DNA of 64,000 nucleotides from the NCBI GenBank assembly GCA_023433585.1, contig JAEZCL010000211.1, forward strand, positions 13,698 through 77,697. The letters run 5' to 3'. Both the position numbers and the translations under genes were made by a program. The notes below the pieces were generated by a model. It did not search any database and was not told where the DNA came from. It saw only the letters and a list, made by a program, of their open reading frames with translations. This document shows positions 1 to 8,481 of the stretch, one piece after another. Within the stretch, counting starts at the first letter, position 1; every line of letters begins with the position of its first letter. The DNA is from Pseudomonadota bacterium. GTDB lineage: Bacteria > Pseudomonadota > Alphaproteobacteria > Caulobacterales > Caulobacteraceae.

Positions 1-1254
1 GAAGGTCCGATGAATGCCGATATTGCCGACCGATTTCTCGGGAACGAAGGGGAAGCGGACGCTGGGCTTGCGCGGCCCGTCGGGATCGACGCCGACGCGC
101 AGGGCCATGTCCCGGCGCGTCTGTTCCGAGCGGACGAAATCCTCGAACCGCACGACGATCACATTGCCCCGGTTCTCCTCTAGGGCGGCTTCGAGGGATT
201 CCAGCCTTGAACGATAGTCCGCGATGAAGGCGCCGACGTCCCGATTGAAGGTTCGGGTCAGAAGACAATGCTCCATGTAGATGTCGCGCGGGTCGCGGAT
301 GGAGCAGAGGAAGATGCTGCGGTCCAGATGGCGGTAGCAGTGCGCCAGATGGAAATCGAGCCAGCCGTTGCCGATGAACCTGGCGTCGGGCCGGGCGAAC
401 ATGCCGATGACGCCGTCGAAAATGGCCTGCAGGTCGCTCTGGCCGTCGGCGGGCGGGCGGGTCATGGCGGTGAGGATGTGACGACAGGCGGTGGCCGCCT
501 CCACCTGCTTCCTGCCGGAGGAGAAGCTTCGGGCCAGGGCGACTTTCCGATAGTGCGCCTTGCTGGTGTAGATCATCCGCCCGAAGAACGTGCCCCAGAG
601 GTAGTCGACGACGCGCGCGCGATATTCTGGCGTCCCGGACGGGATATCGAGGGTGAACAGGGCGTCCTTGATATGGAAATGCTGGGCGCGGGTGCCTTCC
701 ACCCCGGCGAAGCCGGACAACCAGTCATAGATGGCCGAGGATCCCGAACGCCCGCTGCCCGCCGTCAGCAGGGTGGGATGCGCCCGGCGTGACGAAGCCG
801 TCTCGACCGGCGCGTCGGCCGCCTTTGGCCCGACGCCGGTCAGATAATCGTGGACGAGGCGGATGCAGTCCTCCCAGATGGGCCAACTGGCCTCCAGCGC
901 GGGGTTCGCGGCCAGTTCCGCCATGGCGCGGCCTGGAATGAAGACGTCGCGGCGGCGTTGCCTGGGCGCGGCGGCCAGGTCCAGCTGGGCGCGGCGAATG
1001 GTTTCACCGGCGCGGTTGTCCTGGTCCCATCCGGCCTGCTCGCTGATGAAATAGGCCCGCAGGCGCCCGCGACCCGTCGCCATGGCCCGTTCCCAGGCCA
1101 GGGGGTAGAGATGACGCGCGGCGTCATAACCGAGCGCCTGGGCGCCTTCGATGATGATCTTTTCTGCGGCCGCATAATCGTCGTTCTGAAGAACCGCCGA
1201 GATGCGCGCCCGATATTCCAGGACCTGAGGGTCGTCCTTCTTGCTCATTGTCAT
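1..1254 (-). CDS. Sulfotransferase family protein, partial (3' end beyond window)
   Basis: Probable PAPS-dependent sulfotransferase. The reading frame is open from the start codon to base 1, so the C-terminus lies outside the window (418 codons seen). Counting from the second ATG at 1248, a phosphosulfate-binding loop TAGSGRSGSS lies near residue 162 and a 3'-phosphate-type motif RDPRD near residue 318, the usual order in this fold. About 150 residues precede the first motif. Two in-frame ATGs (1254 and 1248) are possible starts. It is the last visible gene of a leftward run with a nucleotidyltransferase and a HAD phosphatase, opposite a polysaccharide-export permease, so sulfation of a surface polysaccharide is the likely role. 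The substrate is inferred, not seen. Confidence 0.72.
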   Translation of the reverse strand, partial: MTMSKKDDPQVLEYRARISAVLQNDDYAAAEKIIIEGAQALGYDAARHLYPLAWERAMATGRGRLRAYFISEQAGWDQDNRAGETIRRAQLDLAAAPRQRRRDVFIPGRAMAELAANPALEASWPIWEDCIRLVHDYLTGVGPKAADAPVETASSRRAHPTLLTAGSGRSGSSAIYDWLSGFAGVEGTRAQHFHIKDALFTLDIPSGTPEYRARVVDYLWGTFFGRMIYTSKAHYRKVALARSFSSGRKQVEAATACRHILTAMTRPPADGQSDLQAIFDGVIGMFARPDARFIGNGWLDFHLAHCYRHLDRSIFLCSIRDPRDIYMEHCLLTRTFNRDVGAFIADYRSRLESLEAALEENRGNVIVVRFEDFVRSEQTRRDMALRVGVDPDGPRKPSVRFPFVPEKSVGNIGIHRTF

Positions 1255-1269
1255 TTGTTTCCGGACGGA

Positions 1270-1935
1270 TCAGCCGTCGTTCCGGGTGCGGACGAAGGCT
1301 TTCGCCGCATCAAGGTCGGCCGGCGTATCCACCTCGGCCAGTTCCAGAACGCGGCCTTCCAGGGGCAGATGCTCCGCCAGCCGCTCGTAAACATAGCCCT
1401 GCGCCCCGTGCAGCAGATCCGGAGGGCCGGCCAGCACGTTGGCCCACTCATAGGCGTCGGGAGCGTCTCGCGTGAATTCGTCGATCCGGAAGGATTCCAG
1501 GCTTCCTTGCCCGCGCACGAAGACCGCGTTTTCGCTCTTGGCGTCGGTCAGGCCCACGAGAATCTCGCGCGAGCGCGCGGCCTCGAGAAAATCGGCCAGG
1601 CCGCGAGAACACAACAGGAGATCGCCGTCCAGATACAGCACCTTGCCGTTGATGTGACGCGCGCCCAGGGAAAGGCTGTGGGCCGTGTTGGTGGTGCGGT
1701 AGTCCGGATTGCGCACCAGCACGACATCCCGATGATGACGCGCGCAATACTCCATCACCATCTCCTCCCGGTACCCCACCACCACATGGATCGAGGCGAC
1801 GTGAGGCTCGAGGTTGGAGATCAGGCGGGAAAGAACGGTGCGCCCCTCGATCTCGATCATGCATTTGGGCATTCCCATGCCCAGCCGGGATCCGAAACCC
1901 GCAGCGGCTATGACAGCGCTCTCAACAGCTTGCAC
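1270..1935 (-). CDS. Sugar/choline-phosphate nucleotidyltransferase-like protein
   Basis: A 221-residue protein of the NTP-transferase (GT-A-like) fold. The N-terminus carries the nucleotide-binding signature GFGSRLGMGMPK at about residues 13-24, and a YLDGDLLL segment supplies the metal-binding Asp. Size and motifs resemble LicC-type phosphocholine cytidylyltransferases and small sugar-1-phosphate nucleotidyltransferases. The likely role is making an activated headgroup or sugar for a surface glycan. The start is GTG at 1935, within the last 28 bases of the upstream HAD gene, so translation is probably coupled. The exact substrate cannot be read from the sequence. Confidence 0.75.
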   Translation of the reverse strand: MQAVESAVIAAAGFGSRLGMGMPKCMIEIEGRTVLSRLISNLEPHVASIHVVVGYREEMVMEYCARHHRDVVLVRNPDYRTTNTAHSLSLGARHINGKVLYLDGDLLLCSRGLADFLEAARSREILVGLTDAKSENAVFVRGQGSLESFRIDEFTRDAPDAYEWANVLAGPPDLLHGAQGYVYERLAEHLPLEGRVLELAEVDTPADLDAAKAFVRTRNDG

Positions 1936-2513
1936 AGGGCTTCTCCCTCATTGACGATGTAATCGGCCGCTTCGGCGGCGGTCGGCGCCGGCGCGTGAAC
2001 GCCCCCGAAGGCCACGCCCACGTCTGCCGCATGCAGCATCGGGACATCATTGGCCCCGTCGCCGATGGCGACGATGCGGTCGAATCCCCTGGCCCGGATG
2101 TCTCGAATCGCATCCGCCTTGTGCAGGATGGAATCCAGCTTCAGGACGCCGTCCGTGACGCTGGCCCTGGAGGAATAGAGGCCGCACCCGCAGCGTTGAA
2201 CGATAGGCTCGATCCAGATGTCGAGGTTGCCGGTGACCAGGAAGCACTGATCCGGCGCGCTTTGAATGAATTCGAGGATCGCTTCATCCAGAGGGATCGC
2301 CTCGGTGATCTCGCGCACCCGCTCCGGCGGCACCTGGCCCAGGATCAGACAGCGCAGACGAAAAGACGGCTCGAAGGCGATATGGCCGTCCATCGTCACG
2401 CGTGTGAGCGTGGCGATCTCGTCGGCCACCCCGATCTCTGAGGCGATGCAGGGGAGGATCTCCGTCGTGCTGACGGTGCCGTCCAGGTCAAAACAGAAAA
2501 GCGCGCTGCTCAA
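1908..2513 (-). CDS. HAD-superfamily (SerB-like, subfamily IB) phosphatase
   Basis: A 201-residue HAD hydrolase. Motif I FDLDGT carries nucleophile Asp9 and Asp11, an LVTGN segment near residue 92 fits motif II, and GDGAND at 151-156 is motif IV. The helical insert between motifs I and II resembles phosphoserine-phosphatase-like enzymes. The only start giving a full motif I is TTG at 2513, directly after a run of seven T residues and inside a short upstream reading frame that ends at 2488. It overlaps the nucleotidyltransferase gene downstream. Dephosphorylation of an intermediate for surface polysaccharide or phosphocholine decoration is plausible from context; serine biosynthesis is less likely here. 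Confidence 0.75.
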   Translation of the reverse strand: MSSALFCFDLDGTVSTTEILPCIASEIGVADEIATLTRVTMDGHIAFEPSFRLRCLILGQVPPERVREITEAIPLDEAILEFIQSAPDQCFLVTGNLDIWIEPIVQRCGCGLYSSRASVTDGVLKLDSILHKADAIRDIRARGFDRIVAIGDGANDVPMLHAADVGVAFGGVHAPAPTAAEAADYIVNEGEALCKLLRALS

Positions 2514-2634
2514 AAAAATCCAGAACGGCGTCCGGATTGATGCTCGGCGCCTCTTCGCCGGGCTTCGAGAAAATGCGCGCCATGAATTTCAGCCTTTCAA
2601 AGGAAGCCGGAAAGTCCCGAGGCTTGTCTCCCAT
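2488..2634 (-). CDS. Short hypothetical protein overlapping the HAD gene start
   Basis: A possible 48-residue protein starting at ATG 2634 and ending inside the start of the HAD phosphatase gene (26-base overlap, different frame). It has a plausible charged and hydrophobic composition (MGDKPRDFPAS at the N-terminus, LDFFEQRAFLF at the C-terminus) but no motif I recognise. Its position suggests either a small coupled upstream gene or, through the seven-T run at 2512-2518, an N-terminal extension joined to the HAD protein by slippage. It may also be non-coding. Confidence 0.3.
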   Translation of the reverse strand: MGDKPRDFPASFERLKFMARIFSKPGEEAPSINPDAVLDFFEQRAFLF

Positions 2635-2810
2635 GTCAATCCCGGGGCGGACGGTTCGCGGCATAACCGTCACAATTCCACAGGGCGTGGCCCGGGAACC
2701 CGGCCGGAACGCCCGGCGCCGGGGATCGATCCGGGACTGTTCACATCCGGTGCGACCTGATAACCACCGATCGGCATCCACCCCGTCGACGGCTGGAGAA
2801 TTTCAGTACG

Positions 2811-3674
2811 ATGTCCACCTCTTCCAGGTTCGTGCGCGACGGCCGGCGGATGTTCGCCGATGCGTTCCCGCTGGAGGGGCTCAAGCCTTACGGATACGCG
2901 GTTCGGACCAGTTGGCGGACCATCATGGCCCTTCTGCTGCGGGAATCCCGCTCGCGGTTCGGCCAGCGTTCCGCCGGCTATGTCTGGGCCCTGATCGCGC
3001 CCATGCTGCTGCTGGTGACGCTGATGCTGGTCTTCAGCGCTCTCGGACGGCCGGCGGGGGCGGGCGACAGTCTGGTGGTGTTCTTCCTGACCGCCATCAT
3101 CCCGATCCGTCTGTGGCGCGGTGCGGTGACCCGGGGCGGCAACGCCATTCAGGCCAACCGGGGCCTGATGCGCTATCCCCAGGTCAACGCCTTCGAAGTG
3201 GTCACGGCGCGCACCATGCTGGAAAGCCTGACCATGTTCATCGTGCTGGTCATCTTCATCCTCATCATGTTCGCGTTCTTCGGCCTGCCGTTCTCCGCCT
3301 GGATCGACCGGCCCCTGCCGTTGTTGGGCGCGATAGGGGCCACCGTGCTTCTCTGCTATGGATCGTGTTTCCTGAGCTCGCAGATCGGACGCATCTTCGA
3401 ACCCTGGAACGAGCTGACCGGCCCGATCGGCCGCATCATGTTGCTGACGTCCGGTCTGTGGTTCACCATGGGCAGCCTGCCGCCCGAGTTCCTGGCCGTG
3501 GTGCAATACAATCCCATGGCGCATATCGTGGAGTGGATCCGCGACGCGGTGATCCAGGATTTCCGCAGCGACCTGTTCAACCCGTTCTATCCGATCGCGC
3601 TGGGAACGATCTTCCTGGCGGCGGGACTGTTCATCGACTGGCTGCACCGCATAAGCGGCTACGATCTGGAATAG
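2811..3674 (+). CDS. ABC-2 type polysaccharide export permease (KpsM-like)
   Basis: A 287-residue integral membrane protein of the ABC-2 permease family used for capsule or O-antigen export. A cytoplasmic N-terminal stretch of about 55 residues (with RESRSRFGQR before the first helix) is followed by about six hydrophobic segments, as in KpsM, CtrC and BexB. The start ATG has GGAGAA 10 bases upstream. The partner ATPase is not in the window. It is divergent from the sulfotransferase and nucleotidyltransferase genes, which suggests one surface-glycan locus. Its 3' end faces the GH43 gene with only 16 bases between. Confidence 0.85.
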   Translation: MSTSSRFVRDGRRMFADAFPLEGLKPYGYAVRTSWRTIMALLLRESRSRFGQRSAGYVWALIAPMLLLVTLMLVFSALGRPAGAGDSLVVFFLTAIIPIRLWRGAVTRGGNAIQANRGLMRYPQVNAFEVVTARTMLESLTMFIVLVIFILIMFAFFGLPFSAWIDRPLPLLGAIGATVLLCYGSCFLSSQIGRIFEPWNELTGPIGRIMLLTSGLWFTMGSLPPEFLAVVQYNPMAHIVEWIRDAVIQDFRSDLFNPFYPIALGTIFLAAGLFIDWLHRISGYDLE

Positions 3675-3690
3675 CGGCCGTGCGTTGACG

Positions 3691-5397
3691 CTAATCCGCC
3701 GGCCCTTCCGGCGAATAGGCGTAGGCGCCGAACACTGCGCCGACGAAGCCGCCCGCCACGCGAGTGCTGAGACTCGTCGCGTCGCCGTCGGTCAGCAGCG
3801 GCGTCCAGTCTCCGTCGGCCGCAGCGTAGGCCAGGTCGATGCGCCCGGCGCGCACCTCAGCCTTCAAGCGCAGGGGTTCGCCCGCCGCCGAGGGCAGCGG
3901 CGCCGTGGCCATGACGACGCCGCGCGCCGGGTCGTCCGGGCCGGCGCGGCGTTCGACCAGCACCCTGTCCTCGCCGTCATGGCGCCCCGCGCCGATGAAC
4001 CACCAGAAATCGTCGCTCTGGAAGGCGGCCAGGCCCGCGCGGTCGCCTTCATGGGCGGGCGTGAAGCGCACCTCGGTGGAGGCGGCCGCGTTCATGTGCT
4101 GCTGGCGACGCGCGGCGAAGGACGGGTTGGCCATGTGGCCCAGCCCTTGCGGCCGGGCGGTCAGGTGCAGCGCGCCGTCCGAGATGCGGAACCAGTCAGA
4201 ACGCGGATTGCGCACGGTCAGCCAATGGATCGGCAGGGTCTCGCCGTCGAAATTCTCGGTGACGCTGAACGGCCCCGTTGTGGGCAGGTCCGGCGCGGGC
4301 TGGGGCGACAGGTCGGGGCGATCCAGCACATGGGGGATCACCTCGCCCGGCCCGGTGATGCGGGGCCAGCCGTTCTCCCAGGTCACGGGCATCAGGAAGG
4401 TCTCGCGCCCGGTGTTGTAATAGTCGTCGCCGTAGGGGCGCACGGCCAGGAAGGTGGCCCACCAGTCGCCGTCCGGCGTCTGGACCAGGTCGGCGTGGCC
4501 CGCCGAGGTGATCGGGAAATCCCGGTCGCGCGGCAGGTCGCGCTGGGTCAGGAAGGGATTGTCCGGATCAGGCGCATAGGGGCCGTCGGGCCGCTCGGCG
4601 GCGAGGGCCACCTGCGAATGGCCCTCGGCGGTGCCGCCCTCGGCGGCGGTCAGCACATAGCGGCCGTCGACCTTGTAGATGTGCGGGCCTTCGATCCAGA
4701 TCGGCCGGGTGGAGAAGTCCACGCCCCCGTCCACCAACACCGTGCGCGGCCCGTGTGTGGCGAGGGTCTGAAGGTCGAAGCGCTGGATCCAGATGGCGCG
4801 GTGACCGTCGTATTCCGGCGCGCGATCCGGCGGGCCGTTGTTGAGGATCCAGGCCGAGCCGTCCTCATCGATGAACAGGGCCGGGTCGATGCCGCCCGCC
4901 AGATCGGGCAGCCAGACCGGATCGGACCACGGACCCGCCGGATCGCTGGCGGTGATGACGAAATTGTCGCCGCAGTCGACGCAGGTGTTGAGGATGTAGA
5001 AGACGCCTTCATGATGCTCGATGGTCGGGGCGAACAGGCCGCGCGACAGGCCGAGACTCCCGAAATCCACCTGATCCGGTCGGTCGATGGCGTTGCCGAT
5101 CTGGGTCCAGTTCACCAGGTCGCGGCTGTGGAACAGCGGCAGGCCGGGGAAGTAGGCGAAAGTCGAGGTGACCAGATAATAGTCCTCGCCCACGCGGGTG
5201 TTGGACGGGTCGGGATAGAAGCCGGTCAGGATCGGATTGCGGAACTGGCCGGGGCCGAGCGCGGCGGCCGCGTGTTCCGGGTCGGCGCCTTCATAGTGGA
5301 ACCAGTCGAAATGGGCGGTCGGCGGCGCCTGAGCCGCCGCGCCCCCTGCGATCAGAAAGCTGAGAGCGGCGAGGGCGGATCGGGTCAGGACGGTCAT
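3691..5397 (-). CDS. GH43 xylosidase / arabinofuranosidase, secreted
   Basis: A 568-residue family 43 glycoside hydrolase that would release xylose (or arabinose) from xylo-oligosaccharides. The start is ATG 5397, giving an N-terminal signal peptide (hydrophobic core then GGAAAQA). The five-bladed propeller carries the expected acids: the base Asp63 in FYPDPS, the pKa-modulating Asp in GGIDPALF, and the acid Glu in WIEGPHIYK. The last ~160 residues, from ENFDGE onward, form the usual C-terminal beta-sandwich domain of xylosidases. It sits 16 bases after the last halogenase-family gene and is probably the distal gene of that leftward operon. Confidence 0.93.
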   Translation of the reverse strand: MTVLTRSALAALSFLIAGGAAAQAPPTAHFDWFHYEGADPEHAAAALGPGQFRNPILTGFYPDPSNTRVGEDYYLVTSTFAYFPGLPLFHSRDLVNWTQIGNAIDRPDQVDFGSLGLSRGLFAPTIEHHEGVFYILNTCVDCGDNFVITASDPAGPWSDPVWLPDLAGGIDPALFIDEDGSAWILNNGPPDRAPEYDGHRAIWIQRFDLQTLATHGPRTVLVDGGVDFSTRPIWIEGPHIYKVDGRYVLTAAEGGTAEGHSQVALAAERPDGPYAPDPDNPFLTQRDLPRDRDFPITSAGHADLVQTPDGDWWATFLAVRPYGDDYYNTGRETFLMPVTWENGWPRITGPGEVIPHVLDRPDLSPQPAPDLPTTGPFSVTENFDGETLPIHWLTVRNPRSDWFRISDGALHLTARPQGLGHMANPSFAARRQQHMNAAASTEVRFTPAHEGDRAGLAAFQSDDFWWFIGAGRHDGEDRVLVERRAGPDDPARGVVMATAPLPSAAGEPLRLKAEVRAGRIDLAYAAADGDWTPLLTDGDATSLSTRVAGGFVGAVFGAYAYSPEGPAD

Positions 5398-5413
5398 GAT
5401 TTCAGCTTCCGGT

Positions 5414-6931
5414 TCAGCCGCCTGAACGGCGACGTTCGATGAAGGCGGAATGGGGCGGCATGGATTCGGCCGCCGCTCGGACGGCGCGGCGCATGGCGGC
5501 CAGCTGCGTCCGGGCCCGGTCGTCCGGCAGGGTGTCGGCCAGGGGCTCATAGGCGCGGGGGAGGCGCTCCTGACCCAGATGGATCGCGCTCCAGTCCGAT
5601 TCCCCGAACACGCTTTCGCCGCGCAGCAACAGCCGTCCGCGCGCCTCGAACAGGCGCGTCCGGTAAGCCAGGAACTCGGGAACCTCCATCGCGGCTGAGT
5701 GCGCCCAGAACGGGGAGTCCGTGCGCGTGGCCGCCGAAAAGCGCAGGATGACGAAGTCGCGCATCCGCTCCATCGTCTCGATCATGATGCGGTTGTACTC
5801 GTCCCTCTCGACCACGTGAAAATCCCGGTCGGGGAACAGGTCCAGAAGGGTCCAGACGCCGCTCTGGACCAGTTGCAGGGCGGTGGGCGCGGCGGGCGGC
5901 AGGACGCAGGCTGAAGACCCGATGGCCACGCAGTTGCCGATCCACGGCCGGACGCGGCGGCCGCTGGTGAAGGATGCGGTCCGGACCTCGCCGGGGCGGC
6001 CGCCCAGGGCCTCGGTCAGGATCCGTTCGGCTTCGCCCTCGTCCATGTGCGCGCTGGACCAGACCACGCCATGGCCCGCGCCGTCCTGAAGCGGCATGCG
6101 CCAGGTCCAGCCCGCCGCGTGGGCGCGCATGACCGTGCAGGGCGCATCCATCGAAGCGTCCGCGCCCCGCGCCGTCATGACCCGGTCGCAGGCCAGCCAT
6201 TCGCGCCAGTCCTCGAAACCGTCGCCGGGGTTCGCGCCCATCAGCGTCGCGCGCGGGCCGGAGGCGTCGATGTAGAGATCGGCCTGAAGCGTCCGGCCGT
6301 CGGCCAGGACCACCGCCTCGATGAAGCCGTCCCGTTCGCCGAAGCGGACCTGGGCCGCCTCGCCCTCGATGCGCTCGACCCCCAGCCGCTCGGCCTGGGC
6401 GCGCAGCAGGCCAACATAGGCCGCCGCGTCCCAGTGATAGGCGTAGGTGAAGGTGGACAGGATCGAATCCGGGTCGTGCGAGGGCGGCGTGAAACGGCCC
6501 AGGCGCGCGGCTGCGGCGGCCAGGGCGTAGTCCTCGAACGGCGCGGTCTCACCCTGGTCCCGCAGCCGCAGCCAGTAATTGTGGAACGCCACCCCGTCCA
6601 GCGGCGCGCCGAAATCGCCGAAGGGATGGAAATACCGCGCCCCGATCCGCGACCAGTCCAGGAGGTCGGCGCCCAGGCTGACCGTGGCCGCGGCCTTCTG
6701 AAACAGCAGGCTCTCATCAAGGCCGATCTGGGCGTGCAGGCCGCGTAGGGCGGGCAGGGACGCCTGGCCGCCGCTCATCTGTTCCGGGCCTTCATCCGGC
6801 GGCAGGTCGATCACCCGGATGGCGGAGCGCGACGCGGGCAGGGCGCGGGCCAGGACGGCGGCGGTCAGCCAGCCCTCCACGCCGCCCCCGGCGATCAGGA
6901 TGGTGCGGATGCGGGGCGCCGCGTCAGCCAT
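5414..6931 (-). CDS. Tryptophan-halogenase-family protein, catalytically degenerate
   Basis: A 505-residue member of the flavin-dependent tryptophan halogenase family and the most divergent of four tandem paralogues. The FAD-binding GGGVEGW start and a WTWRMP motif are present. However, the lysine corresponding to PrnA Lys79 (Lys80/80/81 in the three neighbours) is Ser85. The Glu of the PLEST motif (PrnA Glu346) is Ala348 in the sequence PPAAPT. The VGVGE(A/S)T loop is also gone. Halogenation is therefore unlikely; a structural or regulatory partner role is an inference. It overlaps the upstream paralogue by 8 bases and lies next to GH43. Confidence 0.85.
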   Translation of the reverse strand: MADAAPRIRTILIAGGGVEGWLTAAVLARALPASRSAIRVIDLPPDEGPEQMSGGQASLPALRGLHAQIGLDESLLFQKAAATVSLGADLLDWSRIGARYFHPFGDFGAPLDGVAFHNYWLRLRDQGETAPFEDYALAAAAARLGRFTPPSHDPDSILSTFTYAYHWDAAAYVGLLRAQAERLGVERIEGEAAQVRFGERDGFIEAVVLADGRTLQADLYIDASGPRATLMGANPGDGFEDWREWLACDRVMTARGADASMDAPCTVMRAHAAGWTWRMPLQDGAGHGVVWSSAHMDEGEAERILTEALGGRPGEVRTASFTSGRRVRPWIGNCVAIGSSACVLPPAAPTALQLVQSGVWTLLDLFPDRDFHVVERDEYNRIMIETMERMRDFVILRFSAATRTDSPFWAHSAAMEVPEFLAYRTRLFEARGRLLLRGESVFGESDWSAIHLGQERLPRAYEPLADTLPDDRARTQLAAMRRAVRAAAESMPPHSAFIERRRSGG

Positions 6932-8477
6932 GTCGGCCTCCCTGGTCCGCGTGGAGGCTCAGGCCGTGGTCGGCGGGGGGCATGACGCCGCTGCCGTCCA
7001 GGAAGGCCTTGTGCGTCGGCATCATCTCGGCGGCCTTGAGGGTGACCTCGCGCATGCGGGCCATGTGGCCGCGCAGCACCTCCACGTCGACATCATCCGC
7101 GCGCGGGTGCCAGCGTTTCGGGATCACCCTCTGGCCGATATAGACCGCCTGCCAGCTCGGCCCCCAGAACAGGCCGTCGCTGTAGCCCGCCACATGGCCC
7201 CGCTCGCGGAACAGCTCCAGCTTGTGGGCCAGGGAATCGCGTATGGGCATGTTGCGCACATAGTTCCACATGGCCGAGTCGTCCCGCTCGGTGGCGTGGT
7301 AGTGCAGGGTCACGAAATCCAGAACCCGCTCGTACTCCAGGTTCATGGTGCGGTTGAATTCCTCGATCCCCGCCGGGTCGAAGTCGCGGTCCGGGAACAT
7401 GTCCAGCAGCGCGGTGATGGCCTGCTGGGTCAGATAGATGCTGGTGGATTCCAGCGGCTCGATGAAGCCGCCCGCCAGGCCTACCGAGACGCAATTCCTG
7501 ATCCAGGATTTCTTTCGCCGCCCGCCGGTGAATCTCAGGAAGATCGGCTCGGAGACCAGCTTGCCGGGCAGGCTGGCCAGGAATTGCGAGGCCGCCTCGT
7601 CGTCGCTCATGAACTCGCTGGAATAGACGAAGCCGTTGCCGTCGCGGTGCTGCAGCGGGATGCGCCACTGCCAGCCGGCGGTGTGAGCGCGGGCGCGGGT
7701 GTAGGGCGTGGGCGGGCCGTCGCTTTCGCTGGAGACGGCCACGGCGCGGTTGCAGGGCAAGAAATTGGTCCAGTCGTGATAGCCGGCCTTCATCTGCTGT
7801 TCGATGATGAGTCCGCGAAAGCCCGAGCAGTCCACGAACAGATCCGCCTCGATGACCTCGCCGTCCTCCATGGTCACCGAGCGGACGAAGCCGGTCTCGC
7901 CGTCCAGGCTTACGTCCACCACCTTGCCGTCGGTGCGCGTGACGCCGCGCGCGGTCGCCCAGTCGCGCAGGTAAGGGCCATAGAGGTTGGTGTCGAAATG
8001 ATAGGCGTAGCCGTAGGTGGAGAAGACCGAGCGATCCGTGGCGGGCGGCGCGAACCGGCCCATCTCGGCCGCCACCACCGACAGGGAGTAGTCGCCCAGC
8101 GGCGTCGGGTCCCCCAGCCGGTTCAGCTTCGTCCAGTAATGATGGAAATCCACGTCGTTGATGCGTGAGCCGAAGGCGCCGAACGGGTGGATATAGGCGT
8201 CGCCGATCCGGGCCCAGTTCTCGAACCGGATGCCCATCTTGATGGTGGCCTGGGTCGTGCGCATGAAGTCTGCTTCGTCCAGCCCCAGGGTGCTGTTGAA
8301 ATAGCGGATGTGGGGCACGGTGGCCTCGCCCACCCCGACGATGCCGATGGCGCTGGACTCGATCAGGCGGATCGAACAGCGCCTGGTGTCCAGCTTCCTG
8401 GCCAGGGCGGCGGCGGTCATCCAGCCGGCCGAGCCGCCGCCGAGGATCAGCACGCTGCGGATGCGGCGGTCAGACAT
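6924..8477 (-). CDS. Flavin-dependent tryptophan halogenase family protein
   Basis: A 517-residue family member with the key residues intact: GGGSAGWMTA FAD motif at the N-terminus, VGVGEAT loop near residue 47, catalytic-type Lys80 in TIKMG, WQWRIP motif, and Glu343 in PLEST. Family members act on tryptophan or other aromatics with reduced flavin, oxygen and halide. In Caulobacterales such genes often sit beside TonB receptors in carbohydrate loci, with no established substrate. It is the second gene from the 3' end of a four-gene tandem, 4 bases from the upstream paralogue. No flavin reductase gene lies nearby. Confidence 0.9.
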   Translation of the reverse strand: MSDRRIRSVLILGGGSAGWMTAAALARKLDTRRCSIRLIESSAIGIVGVGEATVPHIRYFNSTLGLDEADFMRTTQATIKMGIRFENWARIGDAYIHPFGAFGSRINDVDFHHYWTKLNRLGDPTPLGDYSLSVVAAEMGRFAPPATDRSVFSTYGYAYHFDTNLYGPYLRDWATARGVTRTDGKVVDVSLDGETGFVRSVTMEDGEVIEADLFVDCSGFRGLIIEQQMKAGYHDWTNFLPCNRAVAVSSESDGPPTPYTRARAHTAGWQWRIPLQHRDGNGFVYSSEFMSDDEAASQFLASLPGKLVSEPIFLRFTGGRRKKSWIRNCVSVGLAGGFIEPLESTSIYLTQQAITALLDMFPDRDFDPAGIEEFNRTMNLEYERVLDFVTLHYHATERDDSAMWNYVRNMPIRDSLAHKLELFRERGHVAGYSDGLFWGPSWQAVYIGQRVIPKRWHPRADDVDVEVLRGHMARMREVTLKAAEMMPTHKAFLDGSGVMPPADHGLSLHADQGGRHG

Positions 8478-8481
8478 GGCG

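Noticed and set aside
3675..3725. Terminator between the KpsM-like and GH43 genes
   Set aside because: A CGCCGG/CCGGCG hairpin is present but lies within the GH43 coding end and has no T run.
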